Source: Haplomitrium mnioides (Eukaryota > Marchantiophyta > Haplomitriopsida > Calobryales). From it: 22,567 bases of DNA. Position 1 is the first letter of the stretch. Each line of letters starts with the position of its first letter. Shown one piece after another: positions 1 through 7,747 of the stretch. The notes below the pieces were generated by a model. That model was not told the DNA's origin, searched no databases, and saw only the letters and a program-made list of their open reading frames with translations. The stretch covers positions 1 to 22,567 of the forward strand of contig JBNGIS010011098.1 of NCBI GenBank assembly GCA_049999725.1, read 5' to 3'. A program made the translations under genes and the position numbers.

Positions 1-183
1 CCAAACATATTTCAAAATAGTTTCTTGTGACTTGTATTTCAATTTTTGGGATTTGAGTTGTAATCAATGATAAATGCAATTTTTTTGTGAAAACTTACCA
101 TAATTTTTAGACTTTTTTTATCGATTTTGAGTTTTCCAATATTTTTCATAAAAACTAATAATATTGTTTGATTTTTCATAATG

Positions 184-363
184 AAATTGACTCTCGCTGT
201 ATCATGCTTGTTGAAATAGCAAAAAATAAACTTAAAAAACTCATGTACTTTTTGTTTATAAAAAAAACCTCATTTTTCTATTTTTAAAGCTAAAAAACCA
301 CAAATTTTCCTTAAAAAAAAGGTTCCTATTTTGAGTAGCGTGTTCTTGGTTCAAAGTAGGGGC
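184..363 (+). repeat. left arm of window-spanning inverted repeat
   Basis: This 180-bp AT-rich stretch matches the reverse complement of the last 177 bp of the window, at roughly 80% by eye with small indels. Shared blocks include AAATTGACTYTCGCT at the outer edge, TCATGTACTTTTT and CCTCATTTTT in the middle, and TGTTCTTGGTTCAAAGTAG at the inner edge. Similarity stops at about 365, some 15 bp from where the neighbouring copia RT homology ends. No coding potential is seen. It could be the ends of one large element, or two opposed copies of a short dispersed repeat. The AT-rich bases 1-183 to its left show nothing recognisable. Confidence 0.85.
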
Positions 364-380
364 TGCTTTGCACTATTACA

Positions 381-1583
381 ATCTAGGTGTGGCTTCTATA
401 GACTTTGCATAAATTGACTTACCAGACCTACAACATAACTTAGGTTTGGTCTTATAATGGTGAGATAAATCAGACTCCCAGTCAATCTAAAATTGGTGGG
501 ATCTTCAACCAACTATCTTTGTTGATTACTCAGCTTTAAATTCTGCTCCAAAGGAGTTGCAATTGGTTTGCAATCTATCATCTTATGTTTGGACATGTTC
601 AATGCATACTACCTTTGCATCATCTAGAAACCCTTCTATGTTTTAATCACTTCAAAGCTTAAGAAATATGTCAACTCTCCAATATCCTTCATATCAAGCT
701 TTAGTTGTAGCAGTAGTTTTATCTATGTTATATCATGCATACTATCTCTAATTATAATGAGATCATCTACATAAATGAGATAAGAATAATACTTTTCTTT
801 GTTTTCTTGATGTACAACGAGTAATATTCATCAGAAACTTTGAACCTCACTATCACAAGATATTCTTCTATCTTGTTGGACCATGCATGAGGTGTTTGCT
901 TTAACCCATACAATATCTTCTTCAATTTACAAACATGACTTGGACTCTTCAAATCAACAAAACCTTGTGGTTGCGTCATATAAACCTCTTCTTCTAATTT
1001 TCCATGCAAAAACACACTCTTTACATCCATTTGGTGTAAATACCATTATTTTGATGCAGCCTATGCAATGACTCCTCTAGTTGTTTTTATGTTTGCCAGC
1101 GGACTCAATGTTTCTTCATAATCTATGTCTTGGGTTTGTGCATATACTTTGGCAACCAACCTTGCTTTGAATCTGCTTATGCTTCCATCTTGATGTCTTT
1201 TTAGCTTTGAGACCCACTTATTTCCAATGGGTTTCTTCTTCATGGTAGTGTATCCAAATCCTATGTTTGGTTTTTATGAGGAGTATCTATCTCTTCTACC
1301 ATTGCAAACTTCCATCTTTCATCACTAAGACTATCATCAAATGTCACAAGCTCTTTTTCCATAATAACCTATGTATATATACATGATGAGATACTATGAA
1401 TCTATTAATACCCAATCTAACAATATGGTATTTTACTCTTTCACTTCTGTGCACAAGTATACATTGCATTTGCAACTCCAAGTGTGTTGAGCTTGGTGTT
1501 GTAATTAAATTCAATCCAAACTCTTCATCAATACTCTTTGGTTCACTATTATATGCTTCATCAAAAGAGCTCTCTGCTATCAC
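381..1583 (-). pseudogene. copia pol fragment: connection and reverse transcriptase
   Basis: On the minus strand this encodes the copia RT, which copies element RNA into DNA in the virus-like particle. The acidic connection (about 1583-1344) leads into KKPIGNKWVSKLKRHQDG (near 1240-1180), then the motif [10 protein letters not shown] with the first catalytic Asp (from 1030), then [11 protein letters not shown]. The YVDD box is present at 762-773 but lies one frame away from the preceding [14 protein letters not shown] stretch, so a single-base frameshift sits just before it. Downstream, GSLIYL and a KPHLD block (ending near 381) show the C-terminal RT region, with stop codons between. Homology ends there. 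Family assignment to copia is secure from the YGLKQ and YVDD boxes. The gene is dead. Confidence 0.93.
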
Positions 1584-1784
1584 ATTTACAACACTTCCTT
1601 GTATTGTACTGGTTGAAGCACATTGCTACAAAGTCTCTTTTGTCATGGAATATTGCTATTGCTACTACTTCCTCTTTGTTGACCACCCAAACTTTGTGTT
1701 TGCTGATTTTATTCTATCACAACCTATTTTCCTTTCACATTCTATTATGTTATAGCATGTTTGCCTTTCACATTCTATTTTCTA

Positions 1785-1870
1785 TAACAATCGCTTGCCA
1801 TATGGTTTGACTTGCCACAAAAAAAATCTGTTCTTGAATTTTGATGTTGAACTCTACGTCCTCGATTTTG
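1785..1870 (-). pseudogene. copia gag zinc-knuckle remnant
   Basis: A minus-strand CCHC-type nucleic-acid-binding knuckle is visible as CGKSNHMASDCYRK, with Cys at 1817-1819, His at 1802-1804 and the last Cys at 1787-1789. The spacing C-x4-H-x4-C fits the copia family consensus. The first Cys of the usual C-x2-C pair is gone next to a run of eight T residues on the minus strand. A basic RGRR stretch precedes it, as is common in gag C-termini. It lies between the primer-binding site and the connection/RT of the same strand, as expected for gag. Just downstream, a block containing GAATGTGAAAGG is repeated twice. The gag is non-functional. Confidence 0.75.
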
Positions 1871-1996
1871 AGATCCAATAGTTCAAATTTTATACATAAC
1901 AAAGTTAGACGCTAATAATCATTTTTTGTATATTTTGATTTTGAAGGTGGCTATAAGATGTGACACACAAAGTCTCAAATTTCTTGAAGGCTCAAA

Positions 1997-2250
1997 ATGG
2001 AAGATGGAATTCCTCAGACTGTAATTGAGAAGCTAAATGATGACAATTACATTGTTTAGTATGTGACAATGACCAACTTCATATAGCAGAGGCTAATCTA
2101 GAGGCAAGGGGAGCAATTGAGATGAAATTGGTGCTTTAGTCTTCATGACAATAGCTTCACAATAATAGAAAACTAGATCATATGGAGGCACATAAAATCA
2201 TATTTGTGATTGGCTAAGAAAAAGCTTTGAAGAAGCACCAAATTGATTAA
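1997..2250 (+). pseudogene. copia gag N-terminal fragment, inverted relative to its LTR
   Basis: From the ATG at 1997 the plus strand reads MEDGIPQTVIEKLNDDNYIV, then a TAG where copia gags normally carry Trp, then YVTMTNF. This matches the N-terminal copia gag pattern (KL-x-G/D-x-NY-x-x-W). A second frame gives DEIGALVFMTIASQ, resembling the next conserved gag block, so at least one frameshift and several stops are present. The adjacent LTR/primer-binding site and the RT are on the opposite strand, so this block has either been inverted or comes from another element. Assignment rests on motif memory without alignment. Confidence 0.65.
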
Positions 2251-2295
2251 GGATTGACTAAATTTTGTCAGAATATCTCTCTATTAATAAACCTT

Positions 2296-2307
2296 GCTCT
2301 TATACCA
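2296..2307 (-). other. copia primer-binding site (initiator tRNA-Met type)
   Basis: The minus strand reads TGGTATAAGAGC directly after the LTR end. It differs at one base from TGGTATCAGAGC, the common plant primer-binding site complementary to the 3' end of initiator tRNA-Met, which primes minus-strand DNA synthesis. Its position fixes the 3' boundary of the LTR at 2308. Confidence 0.85.
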
Positions 2308-2556
2308 TGTTGACAAATCAAATAGGGATCAAAGAGTTGTAACTGAGAATTTTGAAGGTTGAACAATCATTTTCTTCTCATATATTTTGTATATCAAAAA
2401 GTATTTTACAACAAGCAAGAGCGTTCAAAGTGAGTGTCCTCTCACTTTTTAATATACACACAAGTCAAACATTCTCAACCACACAAACTAAAATTTGGAT
2501 TGATACCACAAGATTAGAGCTCAAAATTAAGGTTCTACCCATATATTTAATGCACA
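2308..2556 (-). repeat. copia 5' LTR (about 249 bp)
   Basis: Read on the minus strand, this begins TGTGCATTAA and ends TTTGTCAACA, giving the expected TGT...ACA termini, and is followed at once by a tRNA-Met-type primer-binding site. The outer end at 2556 is inferred from where similarity to the gypsy LTR resumes (CTTGTATGCAAGTAATCTTG) and could be off by 2 bp. No second copy of this LTR lies in the window, so length and end cannot be confirmed by pairing. A promoter is probably inside, but I do not assign a TATA box. Confidence 0.75.
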
Positions 2557-2668
2557 CTTGTATGCAAGTAATCTTGTTTCGATTCAACCCTAAAATAACC
2601 CTTTACCACTTCTGTTACTCCTCTCTATTTTCTTATAAATGGCACAACATCATGCTTGTACTACTACA
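2557..2668 (-). repeat. Gypsy-1 3' LTR, truncated
   Basis: This matches the outer part of the LTR at 11337-11865: both carry CAAGTAATCTT, TTCAACC, ACCACTTCT, CTCCTCTCTATTTTCTTATA and CACAACATCATGCTTGTACT. The outer end CTACTACA at 2661-2668 corresponds to CTCCTACA at 11858-11865. Only about 112 bp of some 529 bp remain, because the copia LTR begins at 2556. The missing part is not seen elsewhere in the window. The purine-rich minus-strand run just internal to it (2669-2684, AGAAGGCAGAGATTA) is probably the polypurine tract. Confidence 0.88.
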
Positions 2669-3180
2669 TAATCTCTGCCTTCTAATCGATGAGGTTTTCG
2701 TCATGACTGGCAGTTTCAAGTAGTCGAATAGCTTCTTGAGCATTCTCAAGATTAGAATATGGTTCTCAAATAGCATCATGAAGCGAATATCCCTTCGACA
2801 AAACTTTATATTGAACCTGAGGATGTTACCCACATTTGAGAACTTGCTTAGCAAAAATGCGGTTCACTTTATATTCTTCATGATCATCAAGAACAATAGG
2901 TGGAGGAGGAATTCAAACACGATTTGGAAAAGAAGATGGACTAGAAACAAAAGGTTTAAGTTTAGATACATGGAATATATGATGAATCTTTATATGGAGA
3001 GGAAGATCAAGTTTGTCTGCAATGGGAGAAATAACTTGAGAAATTGATAAAAGACCAATCCAAGCTGAAGACAACTTACGAATTTGAGTATCTAAAGACA
3101 AAGAAAGATCATGAGTAGAAAGATAGCTTGGTCACCTAAAACAAAATAAAAATCACGATGATATTTTTTGCAATATTTGT
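2669..3180 (-). pseudogene. Gypsy-1 integrase C-terminus and chromodomain region
   Basis: The minus strand encodes the integrase C-terminal segment: KLSSAW-x-G-x-LSISQVISPIADKL, then a KIHHIFHVSKLKPF block and a PSSFPNRV tail (3101-2913), typical of the chromovirus stretch before the chromodomain. The rest, down to 2669, aligns with the chromodomain-encoding part of Gypsy-2 (4203-4642), but its frames are broken. In active chromoviruses the chromodomain steers integration to chromatin marked by particular histone modifications. Near-parallel DNA occurs again at 11866-12455 in Gypsy-3. The gene is not functional. Confidence 0.85.
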
Positions 3181-3774
3181 TTGCTAACTTTGAGCAATAA
3201 CAAGATGGTTTTTGGCATCTTGCAAAGAGGAAGATAAATGAGATAAAAAGGTAGAAAGACTTGGAACATTGGAAAAGGAAGGAGAAAGCAAACCATCAAG
3301 AACAAGAGGATGTTGACCAAAATTAAGAAAGAAATGAGAAAATCTAGTACTTGCTTGTTTGAAGTTGTTGTATGCAAACTCCATAGCCGGTAAGAAAGTA
3401 TCTCGATCCATGTGATGAATGTTGATAAATGTGAAAAACATATCTTCCATAGTGCAATTTGCGCATTTAGTTTGCCCATGTGTTTGAGGATGATAAGTCA
3501 TAGAAATAAATAGTTTGGCACCCAAAAGTGTGAACAACTCTCACCAAAACTTCCTAGTGAATCGTGGATCTCTGTAAGATATTAACACCTTTGGCATTCT
3601 ATGATATCGAAAGACTGTATCAAACTAAATCTTTGCTAATTGCAGAGCATCCATCGTATCCACTGTCAATGCTAGATGAATTTGTTTGCTTAGCTTGTTC
3701 ACAAACACCATAATGGTAGTAAACCTATAATGTGGGGTTGCAAGCAAAGTGACAAGATCTAAGCTTATATGTTT
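3181..3774 (-). pseudogene. Gypsy-1 integrase catalytic core
   Basis: This continues the integrase begun at 8162-8586. The first catalytic Asp is in SLDLVT near 3760. The second conserved block reads ISYRDPRFTRKFW, where family members have SDRD, so the catalytic Asp is Tyr (codon 3574-3576). A TGA follows the Trp at 3541-3543. The third block reads HPQTHGQTKCAN, where GQTE is expected, so the catalytic Glu is Lys. A second frame overlaps through 3153-3479 but is a shadow. EFAYNN and the STRFSHFFLNFGQHP block identify the C-terminal part of the core. Two of these lesions also occur in Gypsy-2. Strand transfer could not occur. Confidence 0.92.
3770..3774. repeat. target-site duplication of Gypsy-2, left copy
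   Basis: TGTTT lies directly outside the left LTR of Gypsy-2 and pairs with TGTTC at 8162-8166. The uninterrupted relative at the same integrase position (Gypsy-2 itself, near 5290) reads ACATGTTCATAA, which shows that TGTTC is the ancestral target and that the left copy carries one C-to-T change. Five bases is the usual duplication length for Ty3/gypsy integration. Confidence 0.85.
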
Positions 3775-4186
3775 TATAAAAGAATGCAAAGACCGACTTC
3801 CAAATAAGTAACAACTTCAAGATAACTCTAATAGATTTACACAACTCAAAGCCAATAAGCAAATAGAAGCCAAGAGTGCTAGCCAAAGCCAATCAACCAA
3901 AGAGCCAAACCAAATTGAGAGGAACTCCAGAATGATTTTGTCTATGAAGCTATTCTTTTTATACAAGAGAAGAGTGTGTTATCCCTCTTTCTTCACTTAC
4001 AAGTCACTTTTAACTTTAACCCTAAATTGATCGCTTAGAAGTCACTTCCAATTTCATCCATAAAACTCTAAAAGTGACTTTGAAAGCAAGTAATCTTATC
4101 TCAACCCTAAAAGTAGCCCTCCACCACTTCCTTTACTCTTCTCTATTTTCTTATAAATAGGACAACCTTATGCTTGTACTATTACA
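3775..4186 (-). repeat. Gypsy-2 3' LTR (412 bp)
   Basis: On the minus strand it starts TGTAATAGTACAAGC and ends TCTTTTATA, where the partner LTR ends TTTTACA (the terminal CA has mutated to TA). It aligns end to end with 7748-8161 at almost equal length. The U3 part carries the near-palindrome AAGTSACTT at about 4001, 4039 and 4072. The promoter TATA seen in the partner is altered here (CTTTTTATA on the plus strand near 3953). The polypurine tract adjoins at 4187-4202. Confidence 0.92.
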
Positions 4187-4202
4187 TAATCTCCACTTTC
4201 TA
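4187..4202 (-). other. Gypsy-2 polypurine tract
   Basis: The minus strand reads TAGAAAGTGGAGATTA directly upstream of the 3' LTR. It is purine-rich and sits where plus-strand DNA synthesis is primed in LTR retrotransposons. The corresponding sites of Gypsy-1 (2669-2684) and Gypsy-3 (11866-11882) are similar, which supports conservation of the site within the family. Confidence 0.7.
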
Positions 4203-4680
4203 ATTGATGATGTTGTTGTCATTGTATCAACTTTCAAATATTTGAATAGCTTTTTGAACATTATCAAGATTTGAAGAAGGCTTTTAAATATCATCATGAA
4301 GTGAATAGCCTTTCTACAAAACCTTGTATTGAACTTGTGGATGTTGCTCTCGCTTGATAACTCTGTTTGCCAAAATGCAGCCACTTCAAATTCTTTATGA
4401 TCATCAAGAATAATAGCCGGAGGAGGAAGTTGAACACGATTTTGAAAAGAAGATGGACCATGAATAAAAAGCTTAAGCTTAGAGACATATAGCACATGAT
4501 GAATCTTCATATGAAGAGCAAGATCAAGTTTATAAGCCACAAAAGAAATAACTTGAGAAATAGAGAAATGACCATTCCAAGCAAGAGATAACCTACAGAA
4601 TTGAGTATCTAAAAAAAATGGGAGATTGTGAGTAGATAACATAACTTAGCCATCTAAAACATAAGAGCAACTACGACGAC
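4203..4680 (-). pseudogene. Gypsy-2 integrase C-terminus with chromodomain
   Basis: A minus-strand open stretch (4642-4151) begins with the integrase C-terminal segment: AYKLDLALHMKIHHVLYVSKL, then PPPAIILDDHKEFEVAAF, the usual lead-in to a chromovirus chromodomain. The chromodomain itself continues in another frame around 4350-4220, where VQYKVL and a DIWES-like block recall the family pattern (VKW, W-E). At least one frameshift therefore separates the two halves. The domain normally follows integrase in the same polyprotein and guides insertion into chromatin. The gene is degenerate, but this is the best-preserved of the three copies in the window. Confidence 0.85.
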
Positions 4681-4699
4681 AACTATCGGCATATTGTTT

Positions 4700-5700
4700 T
4701 GCTGATTTTGAGCAATAGTAAGATGGTTGCTAGCATCTTGCAAAGAAGAAGATAAACAAGACAAAAAAATAGAAATACTTAGAGCATTGGAAGAAGAAGG
4801 AAAAAACAAACCATTGGGAACAAGAGGGGATGCTGACCCAAATTAAGAAAAGAAGGAGAAAACCTAGTACTTGCTTGTTTGGAGTTGTTGTAGGTGAACT
4901 CTACAACCAGTAAGAAATTACCCCAATTAATGTGATGAACATTGATGAAAGTGCGAAGCATATCCTCCACAGTTTGATTAGCGTGCTCTATTTGCCCATG
5001 TGTTTGAGGATGATTAGTAGTAGACAAACAGAGTTTAATGTCTAAAAGTTTGAACAACTCTCATCAAAACTTTCTTGTAAAACGCGGATCCCTATAAGAT
5101 ATTAACACCTTAGGCATTCCATAATGATGAAAGACAACATGAAAGTAAATTTTTGCCAATCGTAGAGCATTTACTACATCCATTGTCGGTGCTAAATGAA
5201 TATGCTTGTTGAGTTTGTCCAAAAACTTCACAATGGCAGTAAACCCATGAGACATGGTTGGAAGTGAAGTGACAAGATCCAAACTTACATGTTCATAACA
5301 AATAGTAGGAACCGATAGTGGTTGAAGAAGTCTTGTTGGCTTTTGATTTGAAGCTTTGTTTTGCTGACAACTTTCACACAAATGAACAAAACCACAAATA
5401 TTTTGAGCCAAGTTAGGCTACCATCGGTTATGTTGAAGCAACTTTGTAGTTTTATCTACTCCAATGTGCCTTGAGATGTGAATATCATGTGCTTCTTGTA
5501 AGCAAGCCATTCAAAGTGTATCATCTTGCGGAACATATATTTGATGATTTCGATAGAGAATGCCATCTTGAATGGAAAAATAGTGACACTCACTATCTTT
5601 GATGGCCAATCGTGCCCAAATAAGACTAAGAAAAACATCTTCTTGTAGCTTCTAACAGTAACTCCCACTAGTTTTCTCATCCAAGTGTGACTTGAACATT
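4700..5700 (-). pseudogene. Gypsy-2 integrase
   Basis: The minus strand encodes a nearly complete integrase in pieces. First comes the pre-integrase linker (HLDEKTSG near 5690, then QEDVF and YVPQDDTL). The HHCC zinc-binding region follows, with HDIHISRH at about 5490 and CESCQQNKASNQ at about 5360. The core has SLDLVTSLP (first Asp, near 5280), ISYRDPRFTRKF (second Asp replaced by Tyr, codon 5094-5096), then tandem TGA codons at 5064-5066 and 5061-5063. HPQTHGQIEHANQTVEDM retains the third catalytic residue, Glu. FTYNN and STRFSPSFLNLGQHP close the core. The Tyr and the TGA at 5061-5063 are shared with Gypsy-1. It is inactive. Confidence 0.93.
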
Positions 5701-6175
5701 AGTCAGACTAAATATAAAGACCTTCCACTCAACATACCTATACCTTGTGCAAAAAGATGTCTTTGGCACATCACTTGGCTTGATAGAAATCTGCAAATAG
5801 CCACTTCAAAGATCTAGCTTGAAAAAAAAATGCACACCACTCAATTGATCCAACAAATCATCAATACATGGTTTGGTACAAAGAACACCGGTGCTCCCTA
5901 AGGCAAAGAACTATGCTAAATAAAACTCTTCTCAAGAGGATCCATCAATGTCTTGCAAAGCTCTTCCAACTCTTGTGGCAAAAATCGCTATATAGGCTGA
6001 ATATAAGGCATAATTCCTAGCATCAACTCAATTAGAAAGAGCATTCCACAATCATCTAGTAACCTTTTTGGAAAATCATCAAGAATACATATGAAAACTC
6101 ATTCAAAATATTATCAATCATTGAGGTTGGTACAAGTTTCCCTCCCTCTTATTCAAGTCCACAATAGGCTTGATC
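5700..6175 (-). pseudogene. Gypsy-2 reverse transcriptase, N-terminal half only
   Basis: Frames on the minus strand give the segment before RT (about 6170-6070), a GAPVFFV block near 5885, IDDLLDQLSGVHFFFKLDL near 5850 with motif A (the first catalytic Asp present), SGYLQI, and a motif B block reading FSLTNVQVTL near 5700. Right after motif B the sequence jumps to the pre-integrase linker HLDE. The YxDD box, thumb and RNase H, which Gypsy-1 still has in part, are therefore missing: a deletion of roughly 1 kb. Several stops are also present. RT activity is impossible. Confidence 0.88.
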
Positions 6176-6640
6176 TATATAGAGAAGACAGACGACTCTT
6201 TCTCCATCAAAACATCATGTTGAACTAATTTGGGCTTCTTTACCAACGGTACCAAACGCCTAAAAAAATTGCTTTCCTTGTAAAGTAACTTGAATTTGTT
6301 GTTTTGCCTAATCAACTTAAGCATATCGATCTTCAAGCTAAGGCAAGCCCAAAATAATATCATATTATATGGGTGCAATAACAAAATCCATAGATTCCTC
6401 ATACTCCTTGCAAATCCTTAGAAGAAATGGCTTGTGTGAGTTGAAAACCGTATGTTTTTTTGCCATCGACCATAATCACAAAACTTCCCATGATAAGAAA
6501 AGTTTTGGCTTTTACTTTCTTTGCAAAACGTAATGACATAAAATTTTCAGAACTTCCACAATCTACCAACATTTTGCAAAAATGCTCATCAATTATACCA
6601 TCTAGATGAAACAAAGCGCTTCAAATTCTTGTCGAGCTTT
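6175..6640 (-). pseudogene. Gypsy-2 aspartic protease and protease-RT connection
   Basis: The minus strand (6614-6399) shows a retropepsin: HLDGIIDEHFCKMLVDCGSS, with the active-site triad as Asp-Cys-Gly at 6563-6555 (most family members have D-S/T-G), followed by ENFMSLRFAKKVK. The next frame (6402-6175) contains YNMILFWACLSLKIDMLK, close to the family's YD-x-ILG-x-x-WL block, and KKPKLVQHDVLMEKESSVF, typical of the run-up to RT. The protease would cut the Gag-Pol polyprotein. A frameshift separates the two halves near 6400. Confidence 0.88.
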
Positions 6641-7405
6641 TAATTCCATTAGAACTGATCAATCTCTTTGTAAACCCTTTGATTGTTTTTATTGAGACCT
6701 ATTGTTTCCATGATTTTCTTCCTTAACAATGGCTCCTTGAACAAGAGCCCGTGGTCAACCTTGATGACATGGGCAATTTGCAATCATATGACCAAATTGT
6801 CAACAATACAAATATCCTCCACTTTGGCGTAGGCGTTCACGTTCTACATTAGTAAGTGTCACTCTTTGCGCCGCATCAATTTCCAAAAAATACTACCTCA
6901 TTTGGTGGCACACAAATATTTGACAAAGCTTGTTGTGAGCGTGTTCTAACTTCAGTAGTTACTAGAAGTGAGTTGTATCATTCAGCCAAGCGCATCGCTT
7001 CTTCTAGCTGACAGAGCTCTCACATTGTCACTACTATTATAGTGCAAGCCTTCAATCCTCGAACAAAGCAACCTTAAACTTCTCCCTTACCCATATTAGA
7101 AATTTATATAATGATATTCTAAAATTATGCGACATAGCTCATCACCATACCAAGTTGCTTCAATTTTTCCAATCAATCTCTTGCCACCTTTGGAGCATTC
7201 AGAGCCCTATATCTTAAATTCACTGCTTCTTTGAACTCTTACTAAAAAGCAATTAGAACAACAAATCCACATTGAGCTTGCTCAATTTGATATCTCCATC
7301 AAGTTTTTGCCACTCCTTCTAATTGACTTAGAGAAAATAAAATTCGTCAACATCATCTCTTATATTTGTAGCCTCAAAATATTGCTCGCAATCAAACAAG
7401 AAATT

Positions 7406-7437
7406 CTCCAATGCGCTAAGAACCGTCCTTCCCATCA
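7406..7437 (+). repeat. 32-bp duplicate flanking the gap, left copy
   Basis: The 32 bases directly before the N-run (CTCCAATGCGCTAAG...CCCATCA) are identical to those directly after it (7538-7569). An exact repeat in DNA this decayed is best explained by two overlapping contig ends that were not merged. Confidence 0.95.
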
Positions 7438-7537
7438 NNNNNNNNNNNNNNNNNNNNNNNNNNNNNNNNNNNNNNNNNNNNNNNNNNNNNNNNNNNNNNN
7501 NNNNNNNNNNNNNNNNNNNNNNNNNNNNNNNNNNNNN
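7438..7537. other. assembly gap, exactly 100 N
   Basis: A run of exactly 100 N, the conventional filler for a gap of unknown size. Both flanks lie in Gypsy-2 gag on the minus strand, and the same 32 bp appears on each side. The real gap may be negative: removing the N-run and one 32-bp copy would place the two gag halves next to each other. Confidence 0.98.
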
Positions 7538-7569
7538 CTCCAATGCGCTAAGAACCGTCCTTCCCATCA
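7538..7569 (+). repeat. 32-bp duplicate flanking the gap, right copy
   Basis: Identical to 7406-7437 on the other side of the N-run. See the gap entry for the interpretation as unmerged contig overlap. Confidence 0.95.
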
Positions 7570-7728
7570 TGTGTTTTTGGTTTGGAAAACCTTACATGGC
7601 TTTCTTCTTCTTGAAAAAGTGTCCTCTTCTCCATTTTCATTTGAACTTCTAGAAGACAAGAAAGATGTTCAATTTGTTGTTGTATTGCTTGCATCATCGC
7701 TTCTTGATTCTCCATTCCACCAAAAAGA

Positions 7729-7747
7729 GCTTTGGTTCTAATATGAA
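7729..7747 (-). other. Gypsy-2 primer-binding site, degenerate
   Basis: Immediately inside the 5' LTR the minus strand reads TTCATATTAGAACC. The better-kept site of Gypsy-1 reads TTAGTATTAGAACCACGG, and the family consensus for initiator tRNA-Met would be TTGGTATCAGAGCC. Position and partial match support the call; the site has decayed. Confidence 0.65.

Larger units (their letters stand above)
381..2556 (-). mobile_element. degraded Ty1/copia retrotransposon (copia-L)
   Basis: Read on the minus strand, the order is LTR (2556-2308), primer-binding site (2307-2296), a gag-like block in the wrong orientation (1997-2250), a gag zinc-knuckle remnant (about 1870-1785), the integrase-RT connection (about 1583-1344) and RT (about 1330-381). 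Protease and integrase are absent, apparently lost between the zinc knuckle and the connection. The 3' end, including most of RNase H and the second LTR, is missing where the left inverted-repeat arm begins. The LTR abuts a truncated gypsy LTR, so this element probably inserted into that LTR. All parts are non-functional. Assigning every part to one element is an inference from order and strand. Confidence 0.75.
6640..7715 (-). pseudogene. Gypsy-2 gag, broken and containing an assembly gap
   Basis: The minus-strand start is the ATG at 7713-7715: MENQEAMMQAIQQQIEHLSC, a predicted helical N-terminus shared with Gypsy-1. It continues to SKPKTHDGKDGS, where a stop appears. Beyond the gap another frame gives FLFDCEQYFEATNIRDD, the conserved gag pattern (F-x-x-CEQYF). 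A residual zinc knuckle is visible at 6815-6772: YLYC, a TGA, then QFGHMIANCP, so the first Cys is Leu and the Gly is a stop. Stops and frameshifts fill the region between. Gag would form the particle and bind RNA. The N-run makes the true length uncertain. Confidence 0.85.

Noticed and set aside
1396-1810. Plus-strand open stretches opposite the copia connection
   Set aside because: The minus strand carries the gag knuckle and the connection/RT lead-in. The plus translations are hydrophobic shadows.
2352-3047. Plus-strand open stretches of about 100-120 residues over the gypsy 3' end
   Set aside because: They lie opposite recognised chromovirus and LTR sequence on the minus strand and have no protein signature of their own.
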